Source of the DNA: Caldithrix sp.
GTDB lineage: Bacteria > KSB1 > UBA2214 > DYKH01
Length of the DNA stretch: 14,581 nt
NCBI GenBank assembly: GCA_020722685.1
Contig: DYKH01000128.1
Coordinates: 1-14,581, forward strand
Direction of reading: 5' to 3'
This document shows, piece by piece, positions 7,011 to 12,821 of this stretch (position 1 is its first letter; every line of letters begins with the position of its first letter). Below the pieces are notes generated by a model, which saw nothing but the letters and a program-made list of their open reading frames with translations, did no database searches and was not told the DNA's origin. Made by a program: the position numbers and the translations under genes.

Positions 7011-7531
7011 CAGGGGTTCTCAGATCCTCGACTCGAATCTGGATTATTTGATATTCCCGTGTCCCCGGCGCTGGCAAGAACCTGATGGTAGAGATCATCG
7101 CTCATGCGAAAACCGGCGCGGCGCAAATCTTCAAGCAAGGGTTTGAGATCGACCACCAGTGCTTTGTCTCTTGCCATCAGGAGCACCCCCAAAGTGCCGA
7201 TGGTTTGCAAACCGATGGCGCGCGGCTTGCGCATGGCGGCGCGCTCGTCAATCAGAACCAGATCGGCATCGAGTTCTCGAGCAAGGATGATGGCTTCACT
7301 CTCGCCGGCATCGAGTTCCTCTCTAAGCAATTGTACCGCTAAGGCGTCTTGTGCAGGTTGAACGACGATCCAATCAGCAGCAGCTAATGCTGCCACACTG
7401 GTTTCGTCTCGGATTTCGTCGCGTACGGCGGGAGGAATGATAATTCTGCCGAAGAGTTTGTGCAGCAGGTCGAATTGGCCAATTCCCGCCAGTCCAATAA
7501 GTGGGCCGGTGTTGGAAACGACATCAGGCAT
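7010..7531 (-). CDS. DUF3368 PIN-domain toxin
   Basis: This 173-residue protein opens with VVSNTGPLIGLAGIGQ (residues 4-19), the DUF3368 form of the PIN N-terminus, with Asp3 and the SNT triad. LDAGESEAIILA follows, with Glu77 as the conserved mid-protein acid, then LVLIDERAAM with Asp95 and Glu96, and IGTLGVLLMA (111-120), the family's GT-G segment. PIN proteins are metal-dependent ribonucleases, and this subfamily is regularly encoded next to UPF0175 antitoxins. Its start lies inside the last codons of the UPF0175 gene (8-base overlap), so the two are co-translated. The last dozen residues (GISNNPDSSRGSENP) look like an extra tail running up to the hydrolase copy, from which the stop is 23 bases away. 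Confidence 0.87.
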   Translation of the reverse strand: MPDVVSNTGPLIGLAGIGQFDLLHKLFGRIIIPPAVRDEIRDETSVAALAAADWIVVQPAQDALAVQLLREELDAGESEAIILARELDADLVLIDERAAMRKPRAIGLQTIGTLGVLLMARDKALVVDLKPLLEDLRRAGFRMSDDLYHQVLASAGDTGISNNPDSSRGSENP

Positions 7532-7805
7532 CGCTGCGGCTCCACGCTTTGACGGTGGACACCTCTTCAGCCCACTCGTCAGGCGTGAGACGAAAATAGT
7601 CTATTCCTTTGCGCGCGAGGAGTGAGACAAAGCCGCGCCTGGTCAAGCCCAACAGTTCGGCGGCTTTGCCGCCAGAGATGCGGCTTTCCTGATACAATCC
7701 CAGAATGACAAATTCTTTGGCCGTTTCCGCGGCTTGGGGCTGTGCGCCGAGAAGCGCGAGCAAGTCCTTCGGAAACTCGATTTGCAAAGTGGTGACGTTA
7801 GACAT
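7524..7805 (-). CDS. UPF0175 antitoxin
   Basis: This 93-residue protein begins MSNVTTLQIEFPKDLLALLG. It continues with an AKEFVILGLYQE helix and the helix-turn-helix-like RISGGKAAELLGLTRRGFVSLLARKGI, ending in a YFRLTPDEW segment. This is the UPF0175 family, the usual DNA-binding antitoxin of DUF3368 PIN toxins. ATG 7805 is preferred over ATG 7838 in the same frame because it has AGGAGG just upstream (7810-7815 on the other strand) and matches the normal family start. A sigma-70-like promoter and a palindrome lie upstream. Confidence 0.87.
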   Translation of the reverse strand: MSNVTTLQIEFPKDLLALLGAQPQAAETAKEFVILGLYQESRISGGKAAELLGLTRRGFVSLLARKGIDYFRLTPDEWAEEVSTVKAWSRSDA

Positions 7806-7828
7806 CGAGCCTCCTATCCTTTCCTTAA

Positions 7829-7843
7829 AATGATTCAATCATT
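7829..7843 (-). promoter_or_regulatory. Candidate operator palindrome of the UPF0175-DUF3368 module
   Basis: A perfect 7+1+7 inverted repeat (aatgatt-c-aatcatt) lies between the promoter and the antitoxin start. Antitoxins of this kind usually repress their own operon by binding such palindromes, so autoregulation is a fair inference. Confidence 0.5.
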
Positions 7844-7865
7844 CACCTGCTGATTAAGGCCACCT

Positions 7866-7894
7866 AATATACCGAACCCCCTTTTCCGAGTCAA
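7866..7894 (-). promoter_or_regulatory. Sigma-70-type promoter of the UPF0175-DUF3368 module
   Basis: Read on the - strand, TTGACT (7894-7889) and TATATT (7871-7866) are separated by 17 bases, which is close to consensus. Transcription would start near 7859, about 54 bases before ATG 7805, so the palindrome at 7829-7843 would sit just downstream of the start site. Confidence 0.6.
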
Positions 7895-7936
7895 TACTGG
7901 AGTTTGGGAAATCCCGGGTGTGTCCAAAGGAGTACG

Positions 7937-8060
7937 CTCCAAAACTAACTCAAGCTTACCTACGGCCATGTCGAAGCAGCCGTTGCCCACGCCTTTGAGT
8001 TGGTCGATGACATTAAGTCAGCACCGGAGTGTCGGTACGATAAGAATCCGGCTCAATCAG
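7937..8060 (+). pseudogene. Relic of a second DUF433-DUF5615 module
   Basis: The stretch aligns base for base with the intact pair (5758 onward matches 7937 onward). It keeps ctccaaaacta, then codons for LTYGHVEAAVAHAFELVDD where the intact antitoxin has LTYEDVEAAIAYAIELVDD. It is dead: TAA at 7946-7948 replaces the Tyr codon, one base is lost before the antitoxin end, and the toxin start ATGA has become ACGA (8037-8040). The next codons read IRIRLNQ where the intact toxin reads IRILLDQ. Similarity stops abruptly after 8060, against the end of the broken glycosidase on the other strand. The many synonymous-type differences show it is an old cousin, not a recent copy. Confidence 0.75.
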
Positions 8061-8072
8061 GTTTTTGGGGAT

Positions 8073-8918
8073 TCACATCCCCATCATCAAAAAGCCAGCA
8101 TCAATATGCTGGCCTATCAGAGCATTTGGCGTAGAGCAGAAAATGTGCCCCATGCGGCGCGGATCATCGGCATTGAAATGGCGAGTCCATGTCTTGCCAT
8201 CGCGCAAAGTCGCCAGGCGGATGCCGGGCAGAGTGCCGTCCTTGCCGCGGTATGAGTAGTACAGAAACCAGTCCCAACGTTGCTTTTCGGCATTCCACTC
8301 GCGGAATACCGCTGCCTGAGAGGCCATACTCTCATAGTATGGAGCTGCAGGCTCCGGGGCCAGCACAGGCGCGGTACCGTAGCGAACAATGGATGTTTCA
8401 TTGAGAGCTGAGTACCCGTCGCTGCCAGCGGGACAAATTGCCAGGCCGATTCTATCTTGAATGGTGCCAGCGGAACCGGAGTAGTAGATGTAGTAGGCGT
8501 CCTCCTCCGCTACATAAAGAACAGCGTCGAGTCGGATGGTGGTGGAGTCGCAACCACTCTTTGCCGGACGGAATAAGGGATTTGCCTCATCTTGGTGCCA
8601 CAGGAATGGATCATCAATATCTGCCCAAGCCTTGCCGATGGCTGCGACGACCCGGTTATCTGATGAAACGCCCGAATATAGCATGATCAAGCGCCCCTGC
8701 TGCTTGGGATTGGGCAGGATACAAGGCTCTTCGATTTGTTGCGACATCCAGTCATGGCTTGCGCGCCGCAGAACGATTTCGCCTCGCACAGTAGCAGCTT
8801 AAATTTTGGATTGTTCGGATCCGTGCTTCGTGATTCTGTTCGTACCTTCTCCCTTAGCAAGCACCCAATTCAAGGTGAGCAAGGTGGCGATCAAAAGCAG
8901 CTTGGTTGATCCTTGCAT
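8073..8918 (-). pseudogene. Secreted five-bladed beta-propeller glycosidase (GH43-like), interrupted by a stop
   Basis: From ATG 8918 the frame encodes a Sec signal peptide (basic start, LLLIATLLTLNWVLA) and about 15 further residues, then meets TAA at 8801-8799. The same frame then continues without a break to 8073 with a glycosidase-like propeller: HDWMSQQIEEPCILPNP, LIMLYSGV, AIGKAWADIDDPFLWH, YYIYYSGSAGTIQDRIGLA, WDWFLYYSYRGKDGTLPGIRLAT and a last blade start. These repeated blade motifs fit the GH43/GH32-type clan; the exact family and substrate are uncertain. Only three to four blades are present, so the C-terminus is also missing; the frame ends at TGA next to the toxin-antitoxin relic. 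A GTG at 8789 could start a cytoplasmic fragment, but there is no ribosome site worth noting. A sequencing error in the one stop codon cannot be excluded. Confidence 0.7.
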
Positions 8919-8973
8919 ATTCCTCACTCTGAGAGGAAAACTTTCATGCGTCATGGCACAAGAGGTAAGGATA

Positions 8974-9297
8974 TCAGGCAGCCGCTTTGCGCAGCTTCTT
9001 TTTCAGGCTTTTAATCTTGCGACGGATGATTACGCTTTCTTTAGGTTTTTTCCCTTTTAGTGCCGCATCTCGCTCTTTCTTCAGCTCTTTGATTCTTGCT
9101 TTGAGGCTGGATTTGTCGATTCCTTTGGCAGCATGGTGTTCAAAGGTGTCAATGTTGAGCGCTTTGCAGATGGCAGCCAAAAGATGCTCTTTGTTCAATT
9201 GCGTATATCCCTGCACCGCTTCATGCTCTATGCCCGCTGCAATTTCTCTGAGCTGGGCAACGGTCATGTGCTTGAGGTCCTTGAATGTGTATGCCAT
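8974..9297 (-). CDS. Small Rho-N-terminal-domain-like basic protein
   Basis: This 107-residue protein begins with MAYTFKDLKHMTVAQLREIA, the helical opening of Rho termination factor N-terminal (SAP-like) domains. NKEHLLAAICKALNI follows (about residues 35-49), the K..L...IC..L pattern of the same fold. The second half is a strongly basic, coiled-coil-like helix (KARIKELKKERDAALKGKK...IKSLKKKLRKAAA). Such stand-alone proteins occur in several bacterial groups; nucleic-acid binding is likely from fold and charge, but the role is unknown. The start has GGAGGTG at ideal spacing (9303-9309 on the other strand). The signal peptide of the broken glycosidase begins 55 bases after its stop, so they may have shared a transcript. 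A REP-like hairpin lies just upstream. Confidence 0.75.
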   Translation of the reverse strand: MAYTFKDLKHMTVAQLREIAAGIEHEAVQGYTQLNKEHLLAAICKALNIDTFEHHAAKGIDKSSLKARIKELKKERDAALKGKKPKESVIIRRKIKSLKKKLRKAAA

Positions 9298-9321
9298 AAA
9301 ATCACCTCCGATTTCAATCTC

Positions 9322-9369
9322 GTTCCCAAACTCCCGTTTGGGAACGCACGTGCATAGAAACTTCGTTTC
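9322..9369. repeat. REP-like double hairpin, left flank of the RAYT element
   Basis: Two adjacent palindromes occur here. The first is gttcccaaac-tccc-gtttgggaac (9322-9345), a perfect 10-bp stem. The second is gaaac-ttc-gtttc (9357-9369), a 5-bp stem. The same two hairpins appear in mirror order on the far side of the transposase. Such paired palindromes are typical of REP/BIME elements moved by RAYT transposases. Confidence 0.75.
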
Positions 9370-9379
9370 ACCTAATCTA

Positions 9380-9914
9380 TTACACTGGCAGTTCTGCCAA
9401 TTGTATCAGCGAATGATCACCCAGCACATAGTTCCTTGCCGAGCTGTGTCGCCAGTGCTCCGGCAAGTCCACCAGCCCTCGCTTGACCGGATTATTATGA
9501 ATGTACTCAATTTTCTGCACCAGCATCTCTTCGGAAATGATCAACTGCGGATGAGATCCTTCTTGCCAAACTTGATAATCACTACGAACTTTATCTCTTC
9601 TTATAAAATGCCAACTGATTCAACAGCCAGTCTTTATGCTCACACTGGAGCAACGCGATGATTTCCCTGGCAGTGAACTTTTTCAGCGAAGCAATGGTCG
9701 CAGCCATTTCGGGAGCTGCAGCGATGAGATGAAAGTGGTTGTCCAAAATAACGAACGCGTAAAGCAACAATCCCTTATTTTGCTGGCAGAATTTGAGCGA
9801 CTTTGTGACAATCTCAAAATAAGCTTGAGAAGTAAATACCGGCAGCCATTCTACTATGGTGGAAGTCAGGAAATAGACACCGTTCTTTTCGGTGATTTTA
9901 TATCGACTTTTCAT
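9380..9914 (-). pseudogene. REP-associated tyrosine transposase (RAYT, Y1/HUH family), frameshifted
   Basis: From ATG 9914 the frame gives MKSRYKITEKNGVYFLTSTI, then DNHFHLIAA, whose HFH is the HUH metal-binding motif of Y1 transposases, then LKKFTAREI. It ends at TAA 9593-9591 after LAFYKKR. The family's C-terminus continues in another frame from 9595: DKVRSDYQVWQEGSHPQLI, then KIEYIHNNPVKRGLVD and HWRHSSARNYV, ending at 9380. A small indel in the aagaagagataa stretch explains the break. Together the parts make a full-length RAYT of about 178 residues. RAYTs cut and join single-stranded DNA at REP hairpins; this one is presumably dead unless ribosomes shift frame there. Its last codons almost touch the left hairpin pair. 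Confidence 0.85.
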
Positions 9915-9936
9915 TACTATCCCAGCTCAGATTATC

Positions 9937-9985
9937 GAAACAGAGTTTCTCAAAACAGGTATGTTCCCAAACGGAGTTTGGGAAC
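9937..9985. repeat. REP-like double hairpin, right flank of the RAYT element
   Basis: The pair gaaac-aga-gtttc (9937-9949) and gttcccaaac-gga-gtttgggaac (9963-9985) repeats, in mirror order, the two hairpins at 9322-9369. The larger one lies 23 bases beyond the phosphoketolase stop codon and might also help end that transcript. Confidence 0.75.
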
Positions 9986-10007
9986 AAGAAGAAGCGGGCC
10001 TTTTCGG

Positions 10008-12389
10008 TCAGTACGGCCATTTCCAGTCGCGGATTTCCGGCTTGTCATCTCCGTACTTGGAGATGTAGCTCTTGTGGTCGATCAGTCTGTCGCGCATGGC
10101 TTGCTTGACATGCGCTCCGATGCGCGCCAGTCGCGGCACGCGATCGATGACATCTACTACCAGATGAAAGCGATCCAAGTCATTCAGAACCACCATGTCG
10201 AAGGGCGTCGTGGTGGTGCCTTCTTCCTTATAACCGCGCACGTGCAGATTCTTATGGTTGGTGCGGCGATAGGTCAGCCGGTGAATAAGCCAGGGATAGC
10301 CGTGAAAGGCAAAGATGATTGGGCGGTCGGTGGTGAACAACGAGTCGAAATCCTTATCCGATAGCCCGTGCGGATGCTCGCTCGCCGGCTGCAGCGTCAT
10401 CAGATCGACCACGTTGATGACGCGGATTTTCAAATTCGGAAAGTGCTGACGGAGAAGGTCAACGGCCGCCAAGGTTTCCAGAGTCGGAATGTCTCCGGCG
10501 CAAGCCATCACCACATCCGGTTCGGCGCCTTGATCGTTGCTGGCCCAATCCCAGATGCCGATGCCGGCGGTGCAGTGCCGGATGGCAGCAGCCATGTCGA
10601 GAAATTGCAGGGCCGGCTGCTTTCCTGCCACGATGACGTTGATATAATGACGGCTGCGCAGGCAATGGTCGGTCACCGAAAGCAGGGTGTTGGCGTCGGG
10701 CGGAAGATAGACGCGAACGATTTCCGCCTTTTTGTTGACCACGTGATCGATAAAGCCGGGATCCTGATGGCTAAAGCCGTTGTGATCCTGTCGCCAGACA
10801 TGCGAGGTGAGCAAGTAGTTGAGCGAGGCAATAGGTCGGCGCCAGGGAATGTGGCGAGTGACTTTCAGCCATTTGGCGTGCTGGTTGAACATGGAGTCGA
10901 CAATGTGAATGAAGGCTTCGTAGCAGGAGAAAAAGCCATGCCGCCCGGTGAGGAGATAGCCTTCCAGCCAGCCTTGGCATATATGTTCGCTCAGCACCTC
11001 CATGACGCGACCATCCGGGGAGACGTGATCGTCATCGGGCAGGATTTTGGCGGTGGAAACCCGGTCGGTCACTTCGAAAACAGCATTGAGACGATTAGAT
11101 GCCGTTTCATCCGGTCCCATGATGCGGAAATTTCGGTTGTCCGCGTTCAGCTTGATCACGTCCCGCAGAAAGCTTCCCATGACGCGAGTGGCCTCTGCGT
11201 TTACGGTCGCAGGCTTGGGCACCTCCACCGCATAACTGCGAAAGTCCGGCATCTTGAGGTCTTTGAGCAGCAGGCCGCCATTGGCATGGGGATTGGCGCC
11301 CATGCGGCGCTCGCCTTTAGGAGCAAGCTCGGCCAATTCCGGCAAGAGCTTCCCATGCTGATCGAATAGCTCTTCCGGTTTGTAGCTTTGCAGCCATTGT
11401 TCGAGCATTTTCAAATGTTCCGGCTTGCTTGCCAGCTCGGATAGCGGGACCTGATGCGAGCGAAACGATCCCTCCGTTGTCAGACCATCTACGACTTTGG
11501 GGCCCGTCCATCCCTTGGGCGTGCGCAGGATGATCATGGGCCATTGCGGTCGCTGGAAAAAGCCGGCGGAACGAGCTTGCTGTTGAATGGTTTGTATTTC
11601 GGCAATGATGGTGTCCAAAGTCGCCGCCATGAGCTGATGCATGGCTTGCGGGTCGTCTCCTTCCAAAAAGTAAACTTTGTGGCCATAGCCGGTGAACAGG
11701 TTGTCGAGCTCCTCATCACTTAGGCGTGCCAGAACGGTCGGATTGGAAATTTTGTAGCCGTTCAGATGCAGGATGGGGAGGACGGCGCCGTCATGCACCG
11801 GATTCAGGAACTTGTTGGAATGCCAACTGGCAGCCAGCGGCCCTGTCTCCGCCTCGCCGTCGCCGACAACGCAACAGGCAATCAAATCAGGATTGTCGAA
11901 AACCGCGCCATACGCATGCAGCAGGGCGTAGCCGAGCTCGCCGCCTTCGTGAATAGAGCCGGGCGTTTCCGGAGCGACGTGACTGGGAATGCCACCGGGA
12001 AAAGAAAATTGGGTGAACAGCTTTTTCAGGCCGTCCGCGTCTTGCGAGATGTTGGGATAGAACTCGCTGTACGTTCCTTCCAAATAGGTATTGGCGACCA
12101 AGGCGGGACCGCCGTGTCCAGGTCCGGTAATGTAGATCATGTTCAGATCGTGTTTCTTGATCACCCTATTGAGATGTACATAGATGAAATTAAGTCCAGG
12201 AGTGGTACCCCAATGCCCGAGCAATCTCGGCTTGATGTGATCGAGCTTGAGCGGCTCGCGCAGCAAGGGATTGTCGTACAAATAGATTTGTCCGACGGAC
12301 AGATAATTCGCGGCCCGCCAGTAAGCATCCATTTTGCGGAGTTCTTCCGCACTTAATGGGGCTGATTCCTTTTGTTTGTCTTTTTCCAT
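10008..12389 (-). CDS. xfp: Xylulose-5-phosphate/fructose-6-phosphate phosphoketolase
   Basis: This 793-residue enzyme depends on thiamine diphosphate. It splits xylulose 5-phosphate (and in many homologues fructose 6-phosphate) with phosphate to give acetyl phosphate plus glyceraldehyde 3-phosphate (or erythrose 4-phosphate). Visible signatures are LLGHWGT (56-62), GPGHGGPA (89-96), [19 protein letters not shown] (136-154), and the ThDP/Mg site GDGEAETG (177-184) with [10 protein letters not shown] (209-218). Length and order match the family throughout, with an intact C-terminal domain ending DWKWPY. The start is supported by AAGGAG on the - strand at 12400-12395, five bases before ATG. It acts in the cytoplasm in the phosphoketolase pathway. 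No acetate kinase or phosphotransacetylase is in the window, so the fate of acetyl phosphate is not shown. It lies 432 bases downstream of ilvB on the same strand, probably with its own promoter. Confidence 0.96.
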   Translation of the reverse strand: MEKDKQKESAPLSAEELRKMDAYWRAANYLSVGQIYLYDNPLLREPLKLDHIKPRLLGHWGTTPGLNFIYVHLNRVIKKHDLNMIYITGPGHGGPALVANTYLEGTYSEFYPNISQDADGLKKLFTQFSFPGGIPSHVAPETPGSIHEGGELGYALLHAYGAVFDNPDLIACCVVGDGEAETGPLAASWHSNKFLNPVHDGAVLPILHLNGYKISNPTVLARLSDEELDNLFTGYGHKVYFLEGDDPQAMHQLMAATLDTIIAEIQTIQQQARSAGFFQRPQWPMIILRTPKGWTGPKVVDGLTTEGSFRSHQVPLSELASKPEHLKMLEQWLQSYKPEELFDQHGKLLPELAELAPKGERRMGANPHANGGLLLKDLKMPDFRSYAVEVPKPATVNAEATRVMGSFLRDVIKLNADNRNFRIMGPDETASNRLNAVFEVTDRVSTAKILPDDDHVSPDGRVMEVLSEHICQGWLEGYLLTGRHGFFSCYEAFIHIVDSMFNQHAKWLKVTRHIPWRRPIASLNYLLTSHVWRQDHNGFSHQDPGFIDHVVNKKAEIVRVYLPPDANTLLSVTDHCLRSRHYINVIVAGKQPALQFLDMAAAIRHCTAGIGIWDWASNDQGAEPDVVMACAGDIPTLETLAAVDLLRQHFPNLKIRVINVVDLMTLQPASEHPHGLSDKDFDSLFTTDRPIIFAFHGYPWLIHRLTYRRTNHKNLHVRGYKEEGTTTTPFDMVVLNDLDRFHLVVDVIDRVPRLARIGAHVKQAMRDRLIDHKSYISKYGDDKPEIRDWKWPY

Positions 12390-12483
12390 TTAGTCTCCTT
12401 TTCGCTAATCCATTGAGGCGACCGGAGGATGTCTCGGTCCCCCAACCGAAAGCCAGGTCACCATCGGCCCGGGATGGACCGAC

Positions 12484-12510
12484 CACGGAATTTCACGGAA
12501 TCACACGGAC
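12484..12510. repeat. CACGGAAT quasi-tandem repeat
   Basis: Three drifting copies occur at about 10-base spacing: cacggaattt, cacggaatca, cacggac. It is the same family as the copy at 178-196, over 12 kb away and again between genes. Confidence 0.6.
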
Positions 12511-12689
12511 TCGTTTCCATGCATGTCCGCGTTCTGATTTCTCCAGCCAGAGAAGGCACTTTTCTGCGGTTGTGCAATTCTGGCCACTAAGGGAACCTGC
12601 CGCGTTTATAAGAGTCGATGGGCGAGTTTTGTGGGAGTAATATAAGCAACAAGTGAGTTGCGAGCAAGCACAAAGACCAAAACCCTAAC

Positions 12690-12750
12690 CGCGAAGGAAC
12701 GCGAATTTACGCTAATCTGCTCATTGGCGCTAATTAGCGATCATTCGCCG
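12690..12750. repeat. ACGCGAATTTACGCTAAT phrase-like repeat
   Basis: The stretch is built from drifting units ccgcgaagg, aacgcgaattt, acgctaatc, ggcgctaattagcg and atcattcgcc. The unit gcgaat/gctaat recurs every 10-12 bases, with an inverted form at the right end. It is a different word from the CACGGA family but built the same way. Confidence 0.55.
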
Positions 12751-12821
12751 TTTGGAGTTACTTGCATTGGAAAATTCAAGGGAGCTACAAAGCGATAGAT
12801 ACTTCATGCACTTTTCAGCTT

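Larger units (their letters stand above)
12390..12821. other. Intergenic spacer between ilvB and xfp
   Basis: I see no gene in these 432 bases. They hold the xfp ribosome site (12395-12400), a CACGGAAT repeat at 12484-12510 and a second phrase-like repeat at 12690-12750. No clear terminator follows ilvB. Confidence 0.6.

Noticed and set aside
7920..8255. Open frame of 111 codons on the + strand over the toxin-antitoxin relic
   Set aside because: Only the short IRIRLNQ part has meaning, and it belongs to the dead DUF5615 start. The rest is a different frame from the antitoxin relic or antisense to the glycosidase.
8987..9661. Open frame of 224 codons on the + strand across the Rho-N-like gene and RAYT region
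   Set aside because: It crosses a - strand gene with an ideal ribosome site, the REP hairpins and the C-terminal codons of the transposase. Its protein has no sense as a family.
9937..9985. Hairpin as a classic rho-independent terminator of xfp
   Set aside because: The stem is strong but no T-run follows it on the - strand, and the same hairpin flanks the other side of the RAYT. It is better read as a REP element.
10368..11369. Open frame of 333 codons on the + strand inside xfp
   Set aside because: It is antisense to phosphoketolase over its whole length and has no recognisable domain. Such shadows are common opposite codon-biased genes.
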